A stretch of 45,380 bases of DNA, from the NCBI GenBank assembly GCA_902538255.1, contig CACBEJ010000002.1, positions 1-45,380 on the forward strand. The letters run 5' to 3'. The notes under the pieces were generated by a model that worked only from the letters and a program-made list of their open reading frames with translations, was not told the DNA's origin and ran no database searches. The translations under genes were made by a program, and so were the position numbers. Positions 25,874 through 35,363 of this stretch are shown in pieces (positions within the stretch are counted from its first letter, which is position 1; every line of letters begins with the position of its first letter). Origin of the DNA: an uncultured Pelagibacteraceae bacterium. Its GTDB lineage: Bacteria; Pseudomonadota; Alphaproteobacteria; Pelagibacterales; Pelagibacteraceae.

Positions 25874-26104
25874 TTAGCTTTTATTCTTTGATTTAAAATT
25901 TTGGAATTTTTTATTAAATTTACTGATTCTACCTTTATCCATTAATTTTTGCTTACCACCAGTCCAGGCTGCGTGAGATTTAGGATCTATCTCTAATTTT
26001 AATATATCTCCCTCAGCGCCCCAAGTAGATTTAGTCTCAAACTGAGTACCATCAGTCATTTCAACTTTAATTTTGTGGTAGTTTGGGTGAATATCTTTTT
26101 TCAT
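25874..26104 (-). CDS. rpmE: 50S ribosomal protein L31
   Basis: 76 residues. [20 protein letters not shown] is the standard L31 N-terminus (MKxxIHPxY), then [28 protein letters not shown] (about 36-55) with the family HPxxTG-like block, and [10 protein letters not shown]. There are no zinc-binding cysteines, so it is the C-minus form. It bridges the two ribosomal subunits. It sits between an inositol-monophosphatase gene (35 bp upstream) and trcR (directly adjacent), an order repeated in alphaproteobacteria. Confidence 0.95.
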   Translation of the reverse strand: MKKDIHPNYHKIKVEMTDGTQFETKSTWGAEGDILKLEIDPKSHAAWTGGKQKLMDKGRISKFNKKFQNFKSKNKS

Positions 26105-26139
26105 ATCGAGACTTATAACAAAAGAAACTTAGAAAACAA

Positions 26140-26880
26140 TTAAAAGTTCTTTAAATTTTTGAGCATTTTATCATTAATTGCATCACTTGATGCTCTGATA
26201 TCGATATTATTTTGATCGAATTTATATAAATCATTTACTATCCCACCTGCCTCCTCTACCAACAAGGCACCGGCTGCCACATCCCAAATATTAATTTTAT
26301 TATGAAAAAAACCATCTAACCTACCCGAAGCCACATAAGCTAGGTCTAAAGCTGCACATCCGCTGTATCTCATATTTAAATTGCTGAATTTGACTCCTTC
26401 ATGATTACTGGAAAACAAACACTCATCTATTAATTTTTTGTTTGATACTCGTAGTCTTTGATTATTAAGGTAGGCCCCCTTGTTTTTTTCTGCATAAAAC
26501 ATTTCATCTTTTATTGGATCATAAATTAAACCACTAATTATCTCTTTTTTTGATTCAAGAGCTACACAAATTGAAAAATGAGGAATACCATGTAGAAAAT
26601 TTGTTGTACCATCTATTGGATCGATTATCCAAATATTATCTTCATCTTTGTTTTTTATTGAACCAATTTCTTCTGATAAAAAAGAATAATTTTTTTTTGT
26701 TTTAGAAAGCTCTTCGATTAAAATTTTTTCTACATGTTTGTCAGTTTTTGTAACAAAATCTTTAGGTCCTTTTTTAGATACTTGTAGTTTCTCAACTTCT
26801 CCAAAATCTCTTATAGCAGACTTTGAAGCTTTCTCAGCCGCTTTAATCATAATATTTAAATTTGAAGATATAGAAATCAT
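26140..26880 (-). CDS. suhB: inositol monophosphatase family protein (SuhB type)
   Basis: 246 residues. GPKDFVTKTDKHVEKIL (about 38-54), FLSEEIG (about 66), WIIDPIDGTTNFLHGIPHF (about 83-101) and the C-terminal INIWDVAAGALLVEEAGG (about 201-218) are the metal-binding motifs of the IMPase/FBPase superfamily (EE, DPIDGT, WDxAAG). It hydrolyses inositol-1-phosphate or related sugar phosphates. In other bacteria SuhB also joins rRNA antitermination complexes. It lies 1 bp after the efp stop and ends the carbon-metabolism transcript. Confidence 0.93.
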   Translation of the reverse strand: MISISSNLNIMIKAAEKASKSAIRDFGEVEKLQVSKKGPKDFVTKTDKHVEKILIEELSKTKKNYSFLSEEIGSIKNKDEDNIWIIDPIDGTTNFLHGIPHFSICVALESKKEIISGLIYDPIKDEMFYAEKNKGAYLNNQRLRVSNKKLIDECLFSSNHEGVKFSNLNMRYSGCAALDLAYVASGRLDGFFHNKINIWDVAAGALLVEEAGGIVNDLYKFDQNNIDIRASSDAINDKMLKNLKNF

Positions 26881-26881
26881 T

Positions 26882-27442
26882 TTAAATTTTTTTAACGTAT
26901 TCTAAATTTCTAGTATCAACTATTATTTCATCATCTGTTTCAATAAATGGAGGAACTTGTATGTTTAGACCATTATCAAGTGTTGCCGGTTTGTAAGATG
27001 AAGATACAGTTTGTCCTTTAAGGGCCGCATCAGTAGTTTCAACTTTACATTGTACTTGGTTAGGTAATTCAATTGATAATGGGCTTTCATTATAAAAACT
27101 TACAGAGACTTCAAGGTTTTCAGTTAAAAGTTTGCCTTTATTACCCACAGTTTCTTTTTTTATCTCTATTTGTTCAAAAGTTTTTGGATCCATAAAAAAA
27201 TAATTAGTTTCATCACTATAAAGATAATTGAAAGTTGTTTCTTCTAATGATGCTTTTTCTACAGTTTCACTAGATCTAAATCTTTCATTTAACTTTGTAT
27301 TTTTATTTAAGCTTTTCATTTCAACTTGAGCAAACGCACCACCTTTACCAGGTTTTACATGTTGGGTTTTCAAAACTTGCCATAAGTCATTTTTATATTC
27401 TATGAGCATTCCAACTCTTATCTCCCCAGCATTAATTTTCAT
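26882..27442 (-). CDS. efp: translation elongation factor P
   Basis: 186 residues, the usual length, with three beta-barrel domains. INAGEIRVGMLIEYKNDLWQ, then QHVKPGKGGAFAQVEMK (about 27-43) with the Lys of PGKGGAF that EpmA or other enzymes may modify, DETNYFFMDPKTFEQIEI and the C-terminal VEVSFYNE to VETTDAALKGQTVSSSYKPA (about 134-153). It relieves ribosome stalling at polyproline. The start overlaps the thiE stop by 4 bp. The link with a glycolytic operon is unusual but consistent with co-transcription. Confidence 0.97.
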   Translation of the reverse strand: MKINAGEIRVGMLIEYKNDLWQVLKTQHVKPGKGGAFAQVEMKSLNKNTKLNERFRSSETVEKASLEETTFNYLYSDETNYFFMDPKTFEQIEIKKETVGNKGKLLTENLEVSVSFYNESPLSIELPNQVQCKVETTDAALKGQTVSSSYKPATLDNGLNIQVPPFIETDDEIIVDTRNLEYVKKI

Positions 27443-28053
27443 TTTAATTTTTTTATAGCTTGTAAAGGTTTATATTTTTTATTTTTCCAAATGTAGCCTG
27501 AAATAGCTAAAAAATTGGCATTATTCAATAATAGATTTTTGTAATTAACAAAATCAATTCCACCAATAGCTACTATAGGCGTTTTTGAGAATTTTTTAAC
27601 TCTATTTAAAATATTTACAGAGGCTACATACTTAGTTTTTTTAGTATTAGACTTATTAAAAGCACCAAAGGCAATGTAATCAGCTTTAGCTTTAATTGCC
27701 TTTCTCGCTAAATTCATAGAATTATGACAAGTAATTCCAATAATTTTTTTACCAAGTATTTTTTTTGCTATCTTAATATTCATATCTTTTTGACCCAGAT
27801 GACAACCATCTGCATTTAATTTTAATGCAAGCAGAGGATCATCATTAATTATAAATTTTACTTTATTTTTTTTACAAATGTTTTTAATTTTTTCTCCAAT
27901 TATTATTTTCTTTTTCTGAGAATAACTTTTAAGTCTAAGCTGAAAAAAACCTACTTTTCCAGTTTTTAAAACCAACTTTAAATTTTTATAGAAAGAATTA
28001 GGTATTTTGTTGGGAGAAATAAGATAAATAAATTTTTTTTTATTTATTTTCAA
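27439..28053 (-). CDS. thiE: thiamine-phosphate synthase
   Basis: 204 residues, TTG start overlapping the aldolase gene by 14 bp. FFQLRLKSYSQKK (about 36-48; the usual QLREK is QLRLK), KFIINDDPLLALKLNADGCH and LGQKDMN (about 67-93) are the phosphate- and HMP-PP-binding motifs. FGAFNKSNTKKTKY (about 131-144) binds pyrophosphate and VAIGGID (about 163) the product phosphate. It joins HMP-PP and HET-P to thiamine phosphate. No TPP riboswitch is possible in the overlap. Transketolase, a TPP enzyme, is encoded in the same operon. Confidence 0.92.
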   Translation of the reverse strand: MKINKKKFIYLISPNKIPNSFYKNLKLVLKTGKVGFFQLRLKSYSQKKKIIIGEKIKNICKKNKVKFIINDDPLLALKLNADGCHLGQKDMNIKIAKKILGKKIIGITCHNSMNLARKAIKAKADYIAFGAFNKSNTKKTKYVASVNILNRVKKFSKTPIVAIGGIDFVNYKNLLLNNANFLAISGYIWKNKKYKPLQAIKKLK

Positions 28054-29050
28054 GTTTGCTAGACCATTTTCCTTGAGCGGCTAAGGTACACATTTTAGCT
28101 CTGTGATTAAAAGTAGTTTGAGTTGCCTCCACATTTTCAATATCATTAGACCAAACTTTTAAAGCACTTTGTTGAAGAGCTCTTCCATATGAATAGGTCA
28201 TTATAAAATTTGTATTATTATTTTTATTTATTAAATTTAAATTTTCTGTTGCTCCAATTTCAGATTGCCCTCCAGATAAAAAAGCTATTCCAGGAACTTC
28301 ATTTGGGACTGAATTTTTAAGACACTCTAGAGTTTTTAAAGAAACTTCTTCATTTGAAATTTTATCTTTTGATTGGTTACCTGGCAATATCATATTTGGT
28401 TTTAAAATAATTCCTGAAAGATCAACTTTATGTATAACTAATTCCTCAAAACATTTTTTAATCACCTCTGATGTTTTGCTCAAGCAAATTTCTGCAGAGT
28501 GAGTTCCATCCATTAGTAACTCTGGTTCCACTATTGGAACCATTCCATTTTCTTGAGCTAGTGCTGAGTACCGAGCGAGTGCATGAGCATTGCTACTAAT
28601 TGCTAGTTCACTTGGATATTTTTCACCAATAGAATATACACCTCTCCATTTTGTAAATCTTGCTCCAAGATCATAATATTTTTTTAATCTATCCCGAAGG
28701 CCATCTAATCCCTCTGTAATTTTTTCTTTAGGGGAATTTGCTAAATCTTTTGCACCAATATCAACTTTAATTCCAGGAACAGCATCTGAACTAGATATTA
28801 AATCAGGTATTGATTTTCCTGTGCTTGAAATTTGATTTATCGTTTCATCGTAAAGAATAACTCCACCTATATAATCCTTCATTCCATCCGATGAAAAAAG
28901 AATTTCTCTGAATGAAAGTCTGTTCTCTTTGGTTGATTTGACATTTACTGCTTCAAGTCTTTTCGTCATAGTTCCATTGCTTTCATCGGCCGCAAGTATC
29001 CCCTTGCCATTTGAAATTATTTTAAGTGCAATTTTATTTAATTCAGACAT
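28040..29050 (-). CDS. fda: class I fructose-bisphosphate aldolase
   Basis: 336 residues. GKGILAADESNGTMTKRLEA (about 14-33), VEPELLMDGTHS (about 179-190) and GIILKPNMILPGNQS (about 211-225) with the Schiff-base Lys before PNM, then FLSGGQSE. This is the metal-independent class I enzyme of plant/animal type rather than class II. It cleaves fructose 1,6-bisphosphate to DHAP and GAP, or runs in reverse for gluconeogenesis. It follows pgk by 1 bp and overlaps thiE by 14 bp. Confidence 0.96.
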   Translation of the reverse strand: MSELNKIALKIISNGKGILAADESNGTMTKRLEAVNVKSTKENRLSFREILFSSDGMKDYIGGVILYDETINQISSTGKSIPDLISSSDAVPGIKVDIGAKDLANSPKEKITEGLDGLRDRLKKYYDLGARFTKWRGVYSIGEKYPSELAISSNAHALARYSALAQENGMVPIVEPELLMDGTHSAEICLSKTSEVIKKCFEELVIHKVDLSGIILKPNMILPGNQSKDKISNEEVSLKTLECLKNSVPNEVPGIAFLSGGQSEIGATENLNLINKNNNTNFIMTYSYGRALQQSALKVWSNDIENVEATQTTFNHRAKMCTLAAQGKWSSKLENK

Positions 29051-29051
29051 C

Positions 29052-30230
29052 TTAATTTAATGCGGTTATACCAGGAAGGTTTTTACCTTCAAGATATTCT
29101 AAAAAAGCTCCACCTGCGGTTGAAACAAAATTAAAGTCATTAACAGCGTTTAGGTTGTTTAATAAAGAAACTGTGTCCCCACCACCAGCAACTGAAAAAA
29201 TTTTTTTTGCTTTATTATTTTCAATTATACTTTTTGCAATTTTAATGCTTCCATTAGCAAAATTTTGATTTTCAAAATATCCTGCAGGTCCATTCCAAAG
29301 TAAAGTTTTACTTATATTAATAATGTTTATGATTTTTTCTATAGTTTTTGGACCAATATCTAATATAATTTCATCAGATAATATCTCGTTTAATTCTTTT
29401 GTTTGAGGAGATCCATTTAAACTTTTTGATACAACAACATCTTCAGGATAAATTAATTTACATTGTTTTTTTTTTGAAAGATTTACAATTTCCTCAACTA
29501 TTTTATTAGAATTTTTTTCTACAATAGACTTTCCAATACTGTTTCCATAAAATTCTAAGAAATTATTAGCCATACCCCCAACTATTACAATATAGTCAAA
29601 TTTAGGAATTAAATTTTTAATAACATTAATCTTTGTAGAAATTTTTGATCCACCAATGATACAAGTAATTGGTTTTGTAATTTCAGAAGTAATTTTGTTA
29701 AGCGCATTCACTTCTAGATCAAGCTGTAACCCAGAAAATGAGGGTAAAAATTTTGGAAGTTCACAAATTGAAGCATGAGTTCTATGTGAACACGAAAACG
29801 CATCATTTACATATATATCTCCTAAATTTGATATTAGTTTGGCAAATTTATTGTCATTTTCCTCTTCCTCAGAATAAAATCTAATATTTTCTAAAATGAT
29901 GATTTCTTCATTAAAGTCATTAAAGAAATCTTTATTTTTAATATCTTTAATATTTTCAGTGATAAATTTTACTTTTTTTCTTAATTTATATTGCAATTCT
30001 TGACAAATTGGTTCTAGCGATAGCTCTTTATCAATCTTTCCTTTTGGTCTTCCAATATGTGATAAAATTATAATTTTAGCTTTCTCTTTTATTAAAAAAT
30101 GTAAGGTAGGAAGAATTTTGTCGATCCTTGTTGTGTCTGTTATTTTATCTTTTTCCAAGGGAACATTTAAATCTAGTCTTAATAATATTTTTTTATTTTT
30201 TAGATTTTTTTCGTTAATAATGCTTCTCAT
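29052..30230 (-). CDS. pgk: phosphoglycerate kinase
   Basis: 392 residues from the ATG at 30230; a TTG one codon upstream is also possible. The ATG shares one base with the gap stop (TGATG). LLRLDLNVPL (about 16-25), ILSHIGRPKGK (about 56), DAFSCSHRTHAS (about 145-156), CIIGGSKISTKINVIKNLI (about 191-209) and SVAGGGDTVSLL (near 350) are the 3-PG and nucleotide-binding motifs. It makes ATP from 1,3-bisphosphoglycerate in the cytosol. The start DNVPxx is slightly divergent (LNVP). Confidence 0.97.
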   Translation of the reverse strand: MRSIINEKNLKNKKILLRLDLNVPLEKDKITDTTRIDKILPTLHFLIKEKAKIIILSHIGRPKGKIDKELSLEPICQELQYKLRKKVKFITENIKDIKNKDFFNDFNEEIIILENIRFYSEEEENDNKFAKLISNLGDIYVNDAFSCSHRTHASICELPKFLPSFSGLQLDLEVNALNKITSEITKPITCIIGGSKISTKINVIKNLIPKFDYIVIVGGMANNFLEFYGNSIGKSIVEKNSNKIVEEIVNLSKKKQCKLIYPEDVVVSKSLNGSPQTKELNEILSDEIILDIGPKTIEKIINIINISKTLLWNGPAGYFENQNFANGSIKIAKSIIENNKAKKIFSVAGGGDTVSLLNNLNAVNDFNFVSTAGGAFLEYLEGKNLPGITALN

Positions 30231-31237
30231 CAAGAGATTTTATGCAAAGTTTCTGCGATATCACACATTCTGTTGGAAAAGCCCCACTCATTATCGTACC
30301 AGGCTGAAATTTTACCCATATTACCCCCAACTACATTTGTTAAAGAGGCATCTACAATTGCAGAAGCAGAATGATGATTAAAATCTATCGAAACTAATTT
30401 TTCATGAGTAACCTCTAAGATATTTTTTAATTTATTTTTTGATGCTTGTTCAAAGGCATCATTAATTTTTTTTACATCTATTTGTTTTCTTGTACAAAAA
30501 ACTAATTCAACTAGAGAAACATTTGGTGTAGGTACTCTCATCGAAATACCTTCAAGTTTACCTTTTAGTTTTGGTATTATTTCTCCTATTGCTTTCGAAG
30601 CCCCTGTTGAGGTAGGAACTATCGATTGACTCGCAGATCTTGCTCTTCTTGGGTCTTTGTGAGAATTATCTAATATTTTTTGATCACTAGTAAATGCATG
30701 AATTGTAGTCATAAAACCTTTTTCAATTTCAAATTTTTCATGAAGAACACTGGTTACTGGTGCTAGACAATTGGTTGTGCACGAAGCTGCAGATATTATT
30801 TTATCTTCTTTAGTAATTATATTTTCATTAACACCAAATACTACTGTTTTATCGGCATTTTTACATGGAGCAGAAACGATCACTTTTTTTGCACCATTTT
30901 CTATATGAGCAAGAAGTTTTTCTTTCCAATTAAATTTTCCAGTACATTCGAAAACATAATCAACATCATGTTTTTTCCAATTTATGTCTTCAATTTTTGT
31001 TTTTTGAGAAAATGTAATTTTATTTTTATTAATTATTAAATGATTTGGATCATAATCTAAATCAGCATTTAATTTTCCATGTATAGAATCATATTTGATT
31101 AATTTAGATGTAGTTTCTGAATTTGACCTATTGTTAATATGGTTAATTTTTAAATTTTTATTTTTACTTTCGACAATTGATCTAACAACCATACGACCAA
31201 TCCGTCCCATTCCATTAATTCCAATTTTAATAGTCAT
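30230..31237 (-). CDS. gap: glyceraldehyde-3-phosphate dehydrogenase
   Basis: 335 residues. IGINGMGRIGRMVVRSI is the NAD loop, SAASCTTNCLAPV (about 149-161) has the catalytic Cys, THAFTSDQKI follows with the NAD/phosphate contacts, and NEWGFSNRM lies near the end. HNNRSNSET (about 33-41) replaces the common DLxD cofactor segment, suggesting that preference for NAD or NADP should be judged with care. It oxidises GAP to 1,3-bisphosphoglycerate. It is 1 bp after the tkt stop and overlaps pgk by a shared TGATG. Confidence 0.96.
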   Translation of the reverse strand: MTIKIGINGMGRIGRMVVRSIVESKNKNLKINHINNRSNSETTSKLIKYDSIHGKLNADLDYDPNHLIINKNKITFSQKTKIEDINWKKHDVDYVFECTGKFNWKEKLLAHIENGAKKVIVSAPCKNADKTVVFGVNENIITKEDKIISAASCTTNCLAPVTSVLHEKFEIEKGFMTTIHAFTSDQKILDNSHKDPRRARSASQSIVPTSTGASKAIGEIIPKLKGKLEGISMRVPTPNVSLVELVFCTRKQIDVKKINDAFEQASKNKLKNILEVTHEKLVSIDFNHHSASAIVDASLTNVVGGNMGKISAWYDNEWGFSNRMCDIAETLHKIS

Positions 31238-31238
31238 T

Positions 31239-33197
31239 TTATTTATTTAATAATTTTTTAGTGATATTTTTAATATTTGTACTCTCTAGTCCAAAATATT
31301 TATAAATATCTTTATAGGGTGCACTTTTTCCAAATTCATCTATTCCAAAAGCAATTCCGTTATCACCTATATATTTTTTCCAACAATCACTTGATCCAGC
31401 TTCAATGGATATTTTTAATTTTGTTTCTTCTAAAATTTTATTTTTATAAGATTTTGATTGTAATTCAAAAAGGTCCAAACAAGGCATTGATATCACTTTG
31501 GAATATATTTTATCTTTGGCTAATTTATGGCTAACCTCTAAAGCTAGATTAACTTCAGATCCACTCGCTAATATTGTTAGATTAATTTTTTTATTTGTTC
31601 TCAAAACCTCATAGGCACCTAATGAGCATAAGTTTTTATTTGTGTATGTTTTTCTTACTGGATTTAAATTTTGTCTTGTTAAAGATAGCACGCTAGGTGT
31701 TTTTGAGCTTTTTAATGCATGTTCCCAACATTCAATAGTTTCAATTCTGTCTGCAGGTCTGAAAACATTAAGGTTAGGTATTGCACGTAAGCCTGAGAGC
31801 TGTTCTATAGGTTGATGAGTAGGTCCATCTTCTCCAAGACCAATAGAATCATGAGTCATTACATATATAACTCTTTTTTTCATTAATGCTGACAATCTAA
31901 TCGAAGGTTTGCAATAATCAGAAAATATTAAAAAAGTACCTCCATAAGGAATTAGATTGCTGTGAAGTGCTATACCATTCATGACCCCACTCATTGCGTG
32001 TTCTCTCACTCCGTAGTGAATGTAGTCACCAGTAAAATCTCCAGGTTTAATTATTTTATGGTTTTTAGTTTTTGTATTATTTGATCCTGCTAAATCAGCA
32101 GATCCACCAATTAAATTATTTTTTTGTTTTGTTAATGCATTCAATGTCATTTCCGAACATTTTCTAGTAGCTAAACTTTTTGGCTCCTTTATTGCATTCT
32201 CTTTTTGTTTTTTAAGCACCTTAGTAAAGTTATTTTTTAAAGTTTGATTAAATTTTATTTTTTTTCTTTTTAATGCTCTATTCCATTTTTTTTCTAAAAT
32301 TTCACCTCTTTGGCCAATTTTTCTCCATTCATTTAAAATTTTATATGGGATATCGAAAGGTTTGGTTTTCCAATTTAAGGCTTTTCTTACAAGCTCAATT
32401 TCATCTAATCCCAATGGACTTCCATGGGACGATGCTTTTCCTGATTTATTTGGTGAACCATATCCAATTTTTGTTTTACAAGAAATCACAGAAGGTTTTT
32501 TAGCTTTTTGAACTTTTTTTAGTGCTTTAAAAATTTCTTTTTCATTATGACCGTTGATAGAAATATAATTCCAACCATATCCTTCAAATCTTTTTTTAAA
32601 ATTATCTGAAACCGCGAGATTTGTTGGACCATCAATTGAAATTGAATTGTTATCAAATAGCATAACTAAATTTTTTAGTTTTAAATGTCCCGCTAAACTC
32701 ATCGCTTCATGACTTATTCCTTCCATTAAGCATCCATCTCCAGCTAAAACATAAGTTTTGTGATTAATTAAATCTTTACCTAATTTATTTTTTAAAATTT
32801 CTTCAGCTATTGCAAAACCAACCGCATTAGATATACCTTGTCCAAGAGGACCTGTTGTAGTTTCAATACCTGTTTTTGGATGATATTCAGGATGTCCAGC
32901 ACAAATAGAATTTAGCTGCCTAAACTTTTTAATATTAGTAATTGATATACTTTTATAACCAGTTAGGTAAAGTAAAGAATATAAAAGCATAGATCCATGA
33001 CCAGCAGACAAAACAAATCTATCTCTGTTTAACCAATCTGGATTCTTTGGATTAAATCTTAAAAAATTTTTGAATAACACCGTCGCAACATCTGCCATAC
33101 CCATTGGCATTCCTGGATGACCTGAATTTGCTTTTTGAACTGCATCAATTGATAAAAATCTGATGCAATTAGCTAAATCATTGTGTAGTTTGCTCAA
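31239..33197 (-). CDS. tkt: transketolase
   Basis: 652 residues. [19 protein letters not shown] (about 24-42), [16 protein letters not shown] (about 62-77), AGHPEYH and [38 protein letters not shown] (about 152-171) for the TPP-Mg site, then [20 protein letters not shown] and [20 protein letters not shown] (about 449-468). It moves two-carbon units in the pentose phosphate/Calvin-type interconversions with TPP. It is the first gene of the tkt-gap-pgk-fda-thiE-efp-suhB operon. Its 5' region is shared with the divergent coiled-coil/zapA transcript. Confidence 0.97.
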   Translation of the reverse strand: MSKLHNDLANCIRFLSIDAVQKANSGHPGMPMGMADVATVLFKNFLRFNPKNPDWLNRDRFVLSAGHGSMLLYSLLYLTGYKSISITNIKKFRQLNSICAGHPEYHPKTGIETTTGPLGQGISNAVGFAIAEEILKNKLGKDLINHKTYVLAGDGCLMEGISHEAMSLAGHLKLKNLVMLFDNNSISIDGPTNLAVSDNFKKRFEGYGWNYISINGHNEKEIFKALKKVQKAKKPSVISCKTKIGYGSPNKSGKASSHGSPLGLDEIELVRKALNWKTKPFDIPYKILNEWRKIGQRGEILEKKWNRALKRKKIKFNQTLKNNFTKVLKKQKENAIKEPKSLATRKCSEMTLNALTKQKNNLIGGSADLAGSNNTKTKNHKIIKPGDFTGDYIHYGVREHAMSGVMNGIALHSNLIPYGGTFLIFSDYCKPSIRLSALMKKRVIYVMTHDSIGLGEDGPTHQPIEQLSGLRAIPNLNVFRPADRIETIECWEHALKSSKTPSVLSLTRQNLNPVRKTYTNKNLCSLGAYEVLRTNKKINLTILASGSEVNLALEVSHKLAKDKIYSKVISMPCLDLFELQSKSYKNKILEETKLKISIEAGSSDCWKKYIGDNGIAFGIDEFGKSAPYKDIYKYFGLESTNIKNITKKLLNK

Positions 33198-33250
33198 AAT
33201 TATCCTGACTAGACTAAGAAGAATCTATTTAATAATATAAACATATATAT

Positions 33251-33574
33251 ATGAATTCTATAAACGAAAAAGAAAAAAAATTAAATATTGCATTAGAGGA
33301 ATTAAAAAATTTAGATCTAACAAATCCTGAATTACAAAAAAATATCGAAAATTTGAGTACAAAACAAAATCAATTAGAAATTGAAAAAACACAAATTGAA
33401 GAAAAATATAAAACGTTACTCAAGGATCATGAAAATCTATCAAAAAAACTTGAGGATTTAAAAAATAAAGAAAAGTTGGAAGAAAAAAAACAAATTGAAT
33501 TTTCTGAAAAAATTGATGAACTTAATCAAGAAACTGACACACTATTGGATGAAATAGATAAATGGCAAATGTAA
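33251..33574 (+). CDS. coiled-coil protein, ZauP/DUF4164-like partner of ZapA
   Basis: 107 residues, almost entirely charged and helical: EKEKKLNIALEELKNLDLTN, then heptad-like LENLSTKQNQLEIEKTQIEE and DELNQETDTLLDEID. No conserved catalytic motif is visible. In alphaproteobacteria a short coiled-coil protein (DUF4164; ZauP in Caulobacter) is encoded just before zapA and works with ZapA at the division ring. Position and 13-bp overlap with zapA support this. The assignment rests on context more than sequence. Confidence 0.7.
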   Translation: MNSINEKEKKLNIALEELKNLDLTNPELQKNIENLSTKQNQLEIEKTQIEEKYKTLLKDHENLSKKLEDLKNKEKLEEKKQIEFSEKIDELNQETDTLLDEIDKWQM

Positions 33575-34008
33575 GTATAAAATTTAACAATAAAGAGTTA
33601 TTGCTCGCTTGCGAAGATGGACAAGAGGAGCACTTAGAGGAATTGTTAATTCAGATAAACAAAAAGTTTAATAATTTAAAAAATGATTTGGGAAATCTAG
33701 GTGAAAATAAATTATTATTAATTACGGCTGTAAAAATAATGGATGAATATTACGAAACTAAGAAAAAAGTAGATCAAAAAAAAGAAGAGTTAAATGATCT
33801 ATCAAAAAAATTCAAAGAACTAAAATCTCTAATTTACGATTATAGGGACACAAAAGAATCTGAAATTGAAAAACTAAATCTTGATCATGAAAATTTAAAA
33901 CAAGAAATTGACGATAATCAAAAAAAATACGAAAATTTAATTGATGAAGCTGCTGATCAAATTTCAAAATTTGTAAAAAAAGCAAAATTAGAAAACATTT
34001 CAAAGTAA
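33562..34008 (+). CDS. zapA: cell division protein ZapA
   Basis: 148 residues. The N-terminal domain VSIKFNNKELLLACEDGQEE (about 4-23), EHLEELLIQINKKF and NKLLLITAVKIMDEYYETKK (about 51-70) match ZapA (V.I.g..Y.v.c..gee..l..lA..vd). A long charged coiled-coil follows (about 70-140), longer than E. coli ZapA (109 aa). ZapA crosslinks FtsZ filaments at mid-cell. It overlaps the coiled-coil gene by 13 bp and is followed 4 bp later by fau, so no 6S RNA gene lies between them. Confidence 0.88.
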   Translation: MANVSIKFNNKELLLACEDGQEEHLEELLIQINKKFNNLKNDLGNLGENKLLLITAVKIMDEYYETKKKVDQKKEELNDLSKKFKELKSLIYDYRDTKESEIEKLNLDHENLKQEIDDNQKKYENLIDEAADQISKFVKKAKLENISK

Positions 34009-34012
34009 GTCT

Positions 34013-34558
34013 GTGAGTAAATCTAAGCTAAGAAGTAAAATTTTAAATCTTAGAAAAAAAAATTTGAATAAAAAACTTAGTCTCAATCCTGATAGAATTT
34101 ATCGATATTTAAAAAAAAATGAAATTAATTTCAAAAATGTAGGAGGGTATTTCCCTTGTAATTATGAGATTGATGACTTGGAAATGCTTTATTTTTTAAG
34201 AGACAAAAAGTCAAATATTTCCCTACCTATAATTGGAGAAAATAACCAAATGGATTTCTTTGCATGGACAAATAAAGATCCTTTAAAAATTAACAAGTAT
34301 GGAATTGCTGAGCCAACTTTAGGAAAGAAAATTTACCCAGATATAATATTTGTTCCTTTAGTAGCTTATGATGATGATTTGAATAGATTAGGCTATGGTG
34401 GAGGATTTTATGATCGTTATTTAGAAAAAGTATCTAAAATTAAAAAAATATTTAAAATTGGATTAGGATTTTCATACCAGGAGATAAAAAAAATACCTAT
34501 CAACAAGTATGATAAGAAACTTGATTTAATAATAACCGAGAAAAAAATTATACAATGA
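34013..34558 (+). CDS. fau: 5-formyltetrahydrofolate cyclo-ligase
   Basis: 181 residues, GTG start. SKLRSKILNLRKKNLNKKL is the basic N-terminal helix; NVGGYFPCNYEIDD (about 42-55), IIFVPLVAYDDDLNRLGYGG (about 112-131) and GFYDRYL (about 132-138) form the family's ATP/folate site (P.vAfd..g.RlGyGgGyYDR). It converts 5-formyl-THF to 5,10-methenyl-THF with ATP. The zapA-fau order is widespread in proteobacteria. It overlaps the next gene by 4 bp. Confidence 0.93.
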   Translation: MSKSKLRSKILNLRKKNLNKKLSLNPDRIYRYLKKNEINFKNVGGYFPCNYEIDDLEMLYFLRDKKSNISLPIIGENNQMDFFAWTNKDPLKINKYGIAEPTLGKKIYPDIIFVPLVAYDDDLNRLGYGGGFYDRYLEKVSKIKKIFKIGLGFSYQEIKKIPINKYDKKLDLIITEKKIIQ

Positions 34559-35358
34559 GAATTTTATTTTTAGGAGATGTTGTTGGAATTTCAGGATGTT
34601 CTAAATTAACAAGTAATTTATTAAATGAAATTGATAAAAACAAAATCGATTTTGTAATAGTAAACGGTGAAAATGCAGCAGTTCAAGGTGTTGGGCTAAC
34701 TAAAGAAATATGTAGGGATTTTTTTAACTGTGGAGTTGATGTTATCACAACTGGCAATCATGTTTGGGATCAAAAAGAAATAATGGAATTTATTGATAAA
34801 GAAGAAAGATTATTAAGACCTAAAAATTTATTTGAACCTGCACCGGGAAAAGGTTTTCAGATTTATAACACAAAGAATAATATTAAAATTGGGGTTCTTA
34901 ATTTGATGGGTAATGTTTTTATGAAGAAGTGTGATGATGTTTTTGAAGTGTCTCAAAAATTTTTAAAAAAAAATGAAATTAAAAAGGATTTTGATTTACT
35001 TGTAGTTGATTTCCATGGAGAAATTACTAGCGAAAAAAACGCTATAGGACATCTATTTGATGGAAAGGCAACCCTTGTAGTTGGGACTCACACTCATATA
35101 CCAACAAATGATGCCAGAATACTTAGTAATGGAACTGGATATCAAACAGACGCAGGAATGTGTGGAGATTATGATTCAGTGATTGGTATGAATAAAGAAA
35201 ATTCTTTAAATAGATTTTTCAAAAAGAATTCAGTGAAACACTTTCCTGCTACTGGAGATGCTACTTTATGTGGTGTTATAGTAGATTGTGATATAAAAAC
35301 AGGATTAGCACTAGATATCAAAAGCTATGTATACGGAGATCAACTAAAAAATATTTAG
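34555..35358 (+). CDS. YmdB-type metallophosphoesterase (TIGR00282 family)
   Basis: 267 residues. RILFLGDVVGISG (about 2-14), FVIVNGENAAVQGVGLT (about 33-49), ITTGNHVWDQKEI (about 64-76), LVVDFHGEITSEKNAIG (about 148-164) and VVGTHTHIPTNDARI (about 176-190) supply the two-metal centre (Asp, Asn, Asp-His, His-x-His). The Bacillus homologue YmdB is a phosphodiesterase acting on cyclic nucleotides; this substrate is unknown. DAGMCGDYDSVIG is also family-specific. It lies between fau (4-bp overlap) and yebC (5 bp). Confidence 0.92.
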   Translation: MRILFLGDVVGISGCSKLTSNLLNEIDKNKIDFVIVNGENAAVQGVGLTKEICRDFFNCGVDVITTGNHVWDQKEIMEFIDKEERLLRPKNLFEPAPGKGFQIYNTKNNIKIGVLNLMGNVFMKKCDDVFEVSQKFLKKNEIKKDFDLLVVDFHGEITSEKNAIGHLFDGKATLVVGTHTHIPTNDARILSNGTGYQTDAGMCGDYDSVIGMNKENSLNRFFKKNSVKHFPATGDATLCGVIVDCDIKTGLALDIKSYVYGDQLKNI

Positions 35359-35363
35359 ATATA

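Noticed and set aside
27439..28053. TPP riboswitch before thiE
   Set aside because: thiE starts inside the upstream aldolase gene and no TPP aptamer motif is visible.
34009..34012. Possible 6S RNA gene between zapA and fau, as in many gammaproteobacteria
   Set aside because: The gap is only 4 bp, so no RNA gene fits.
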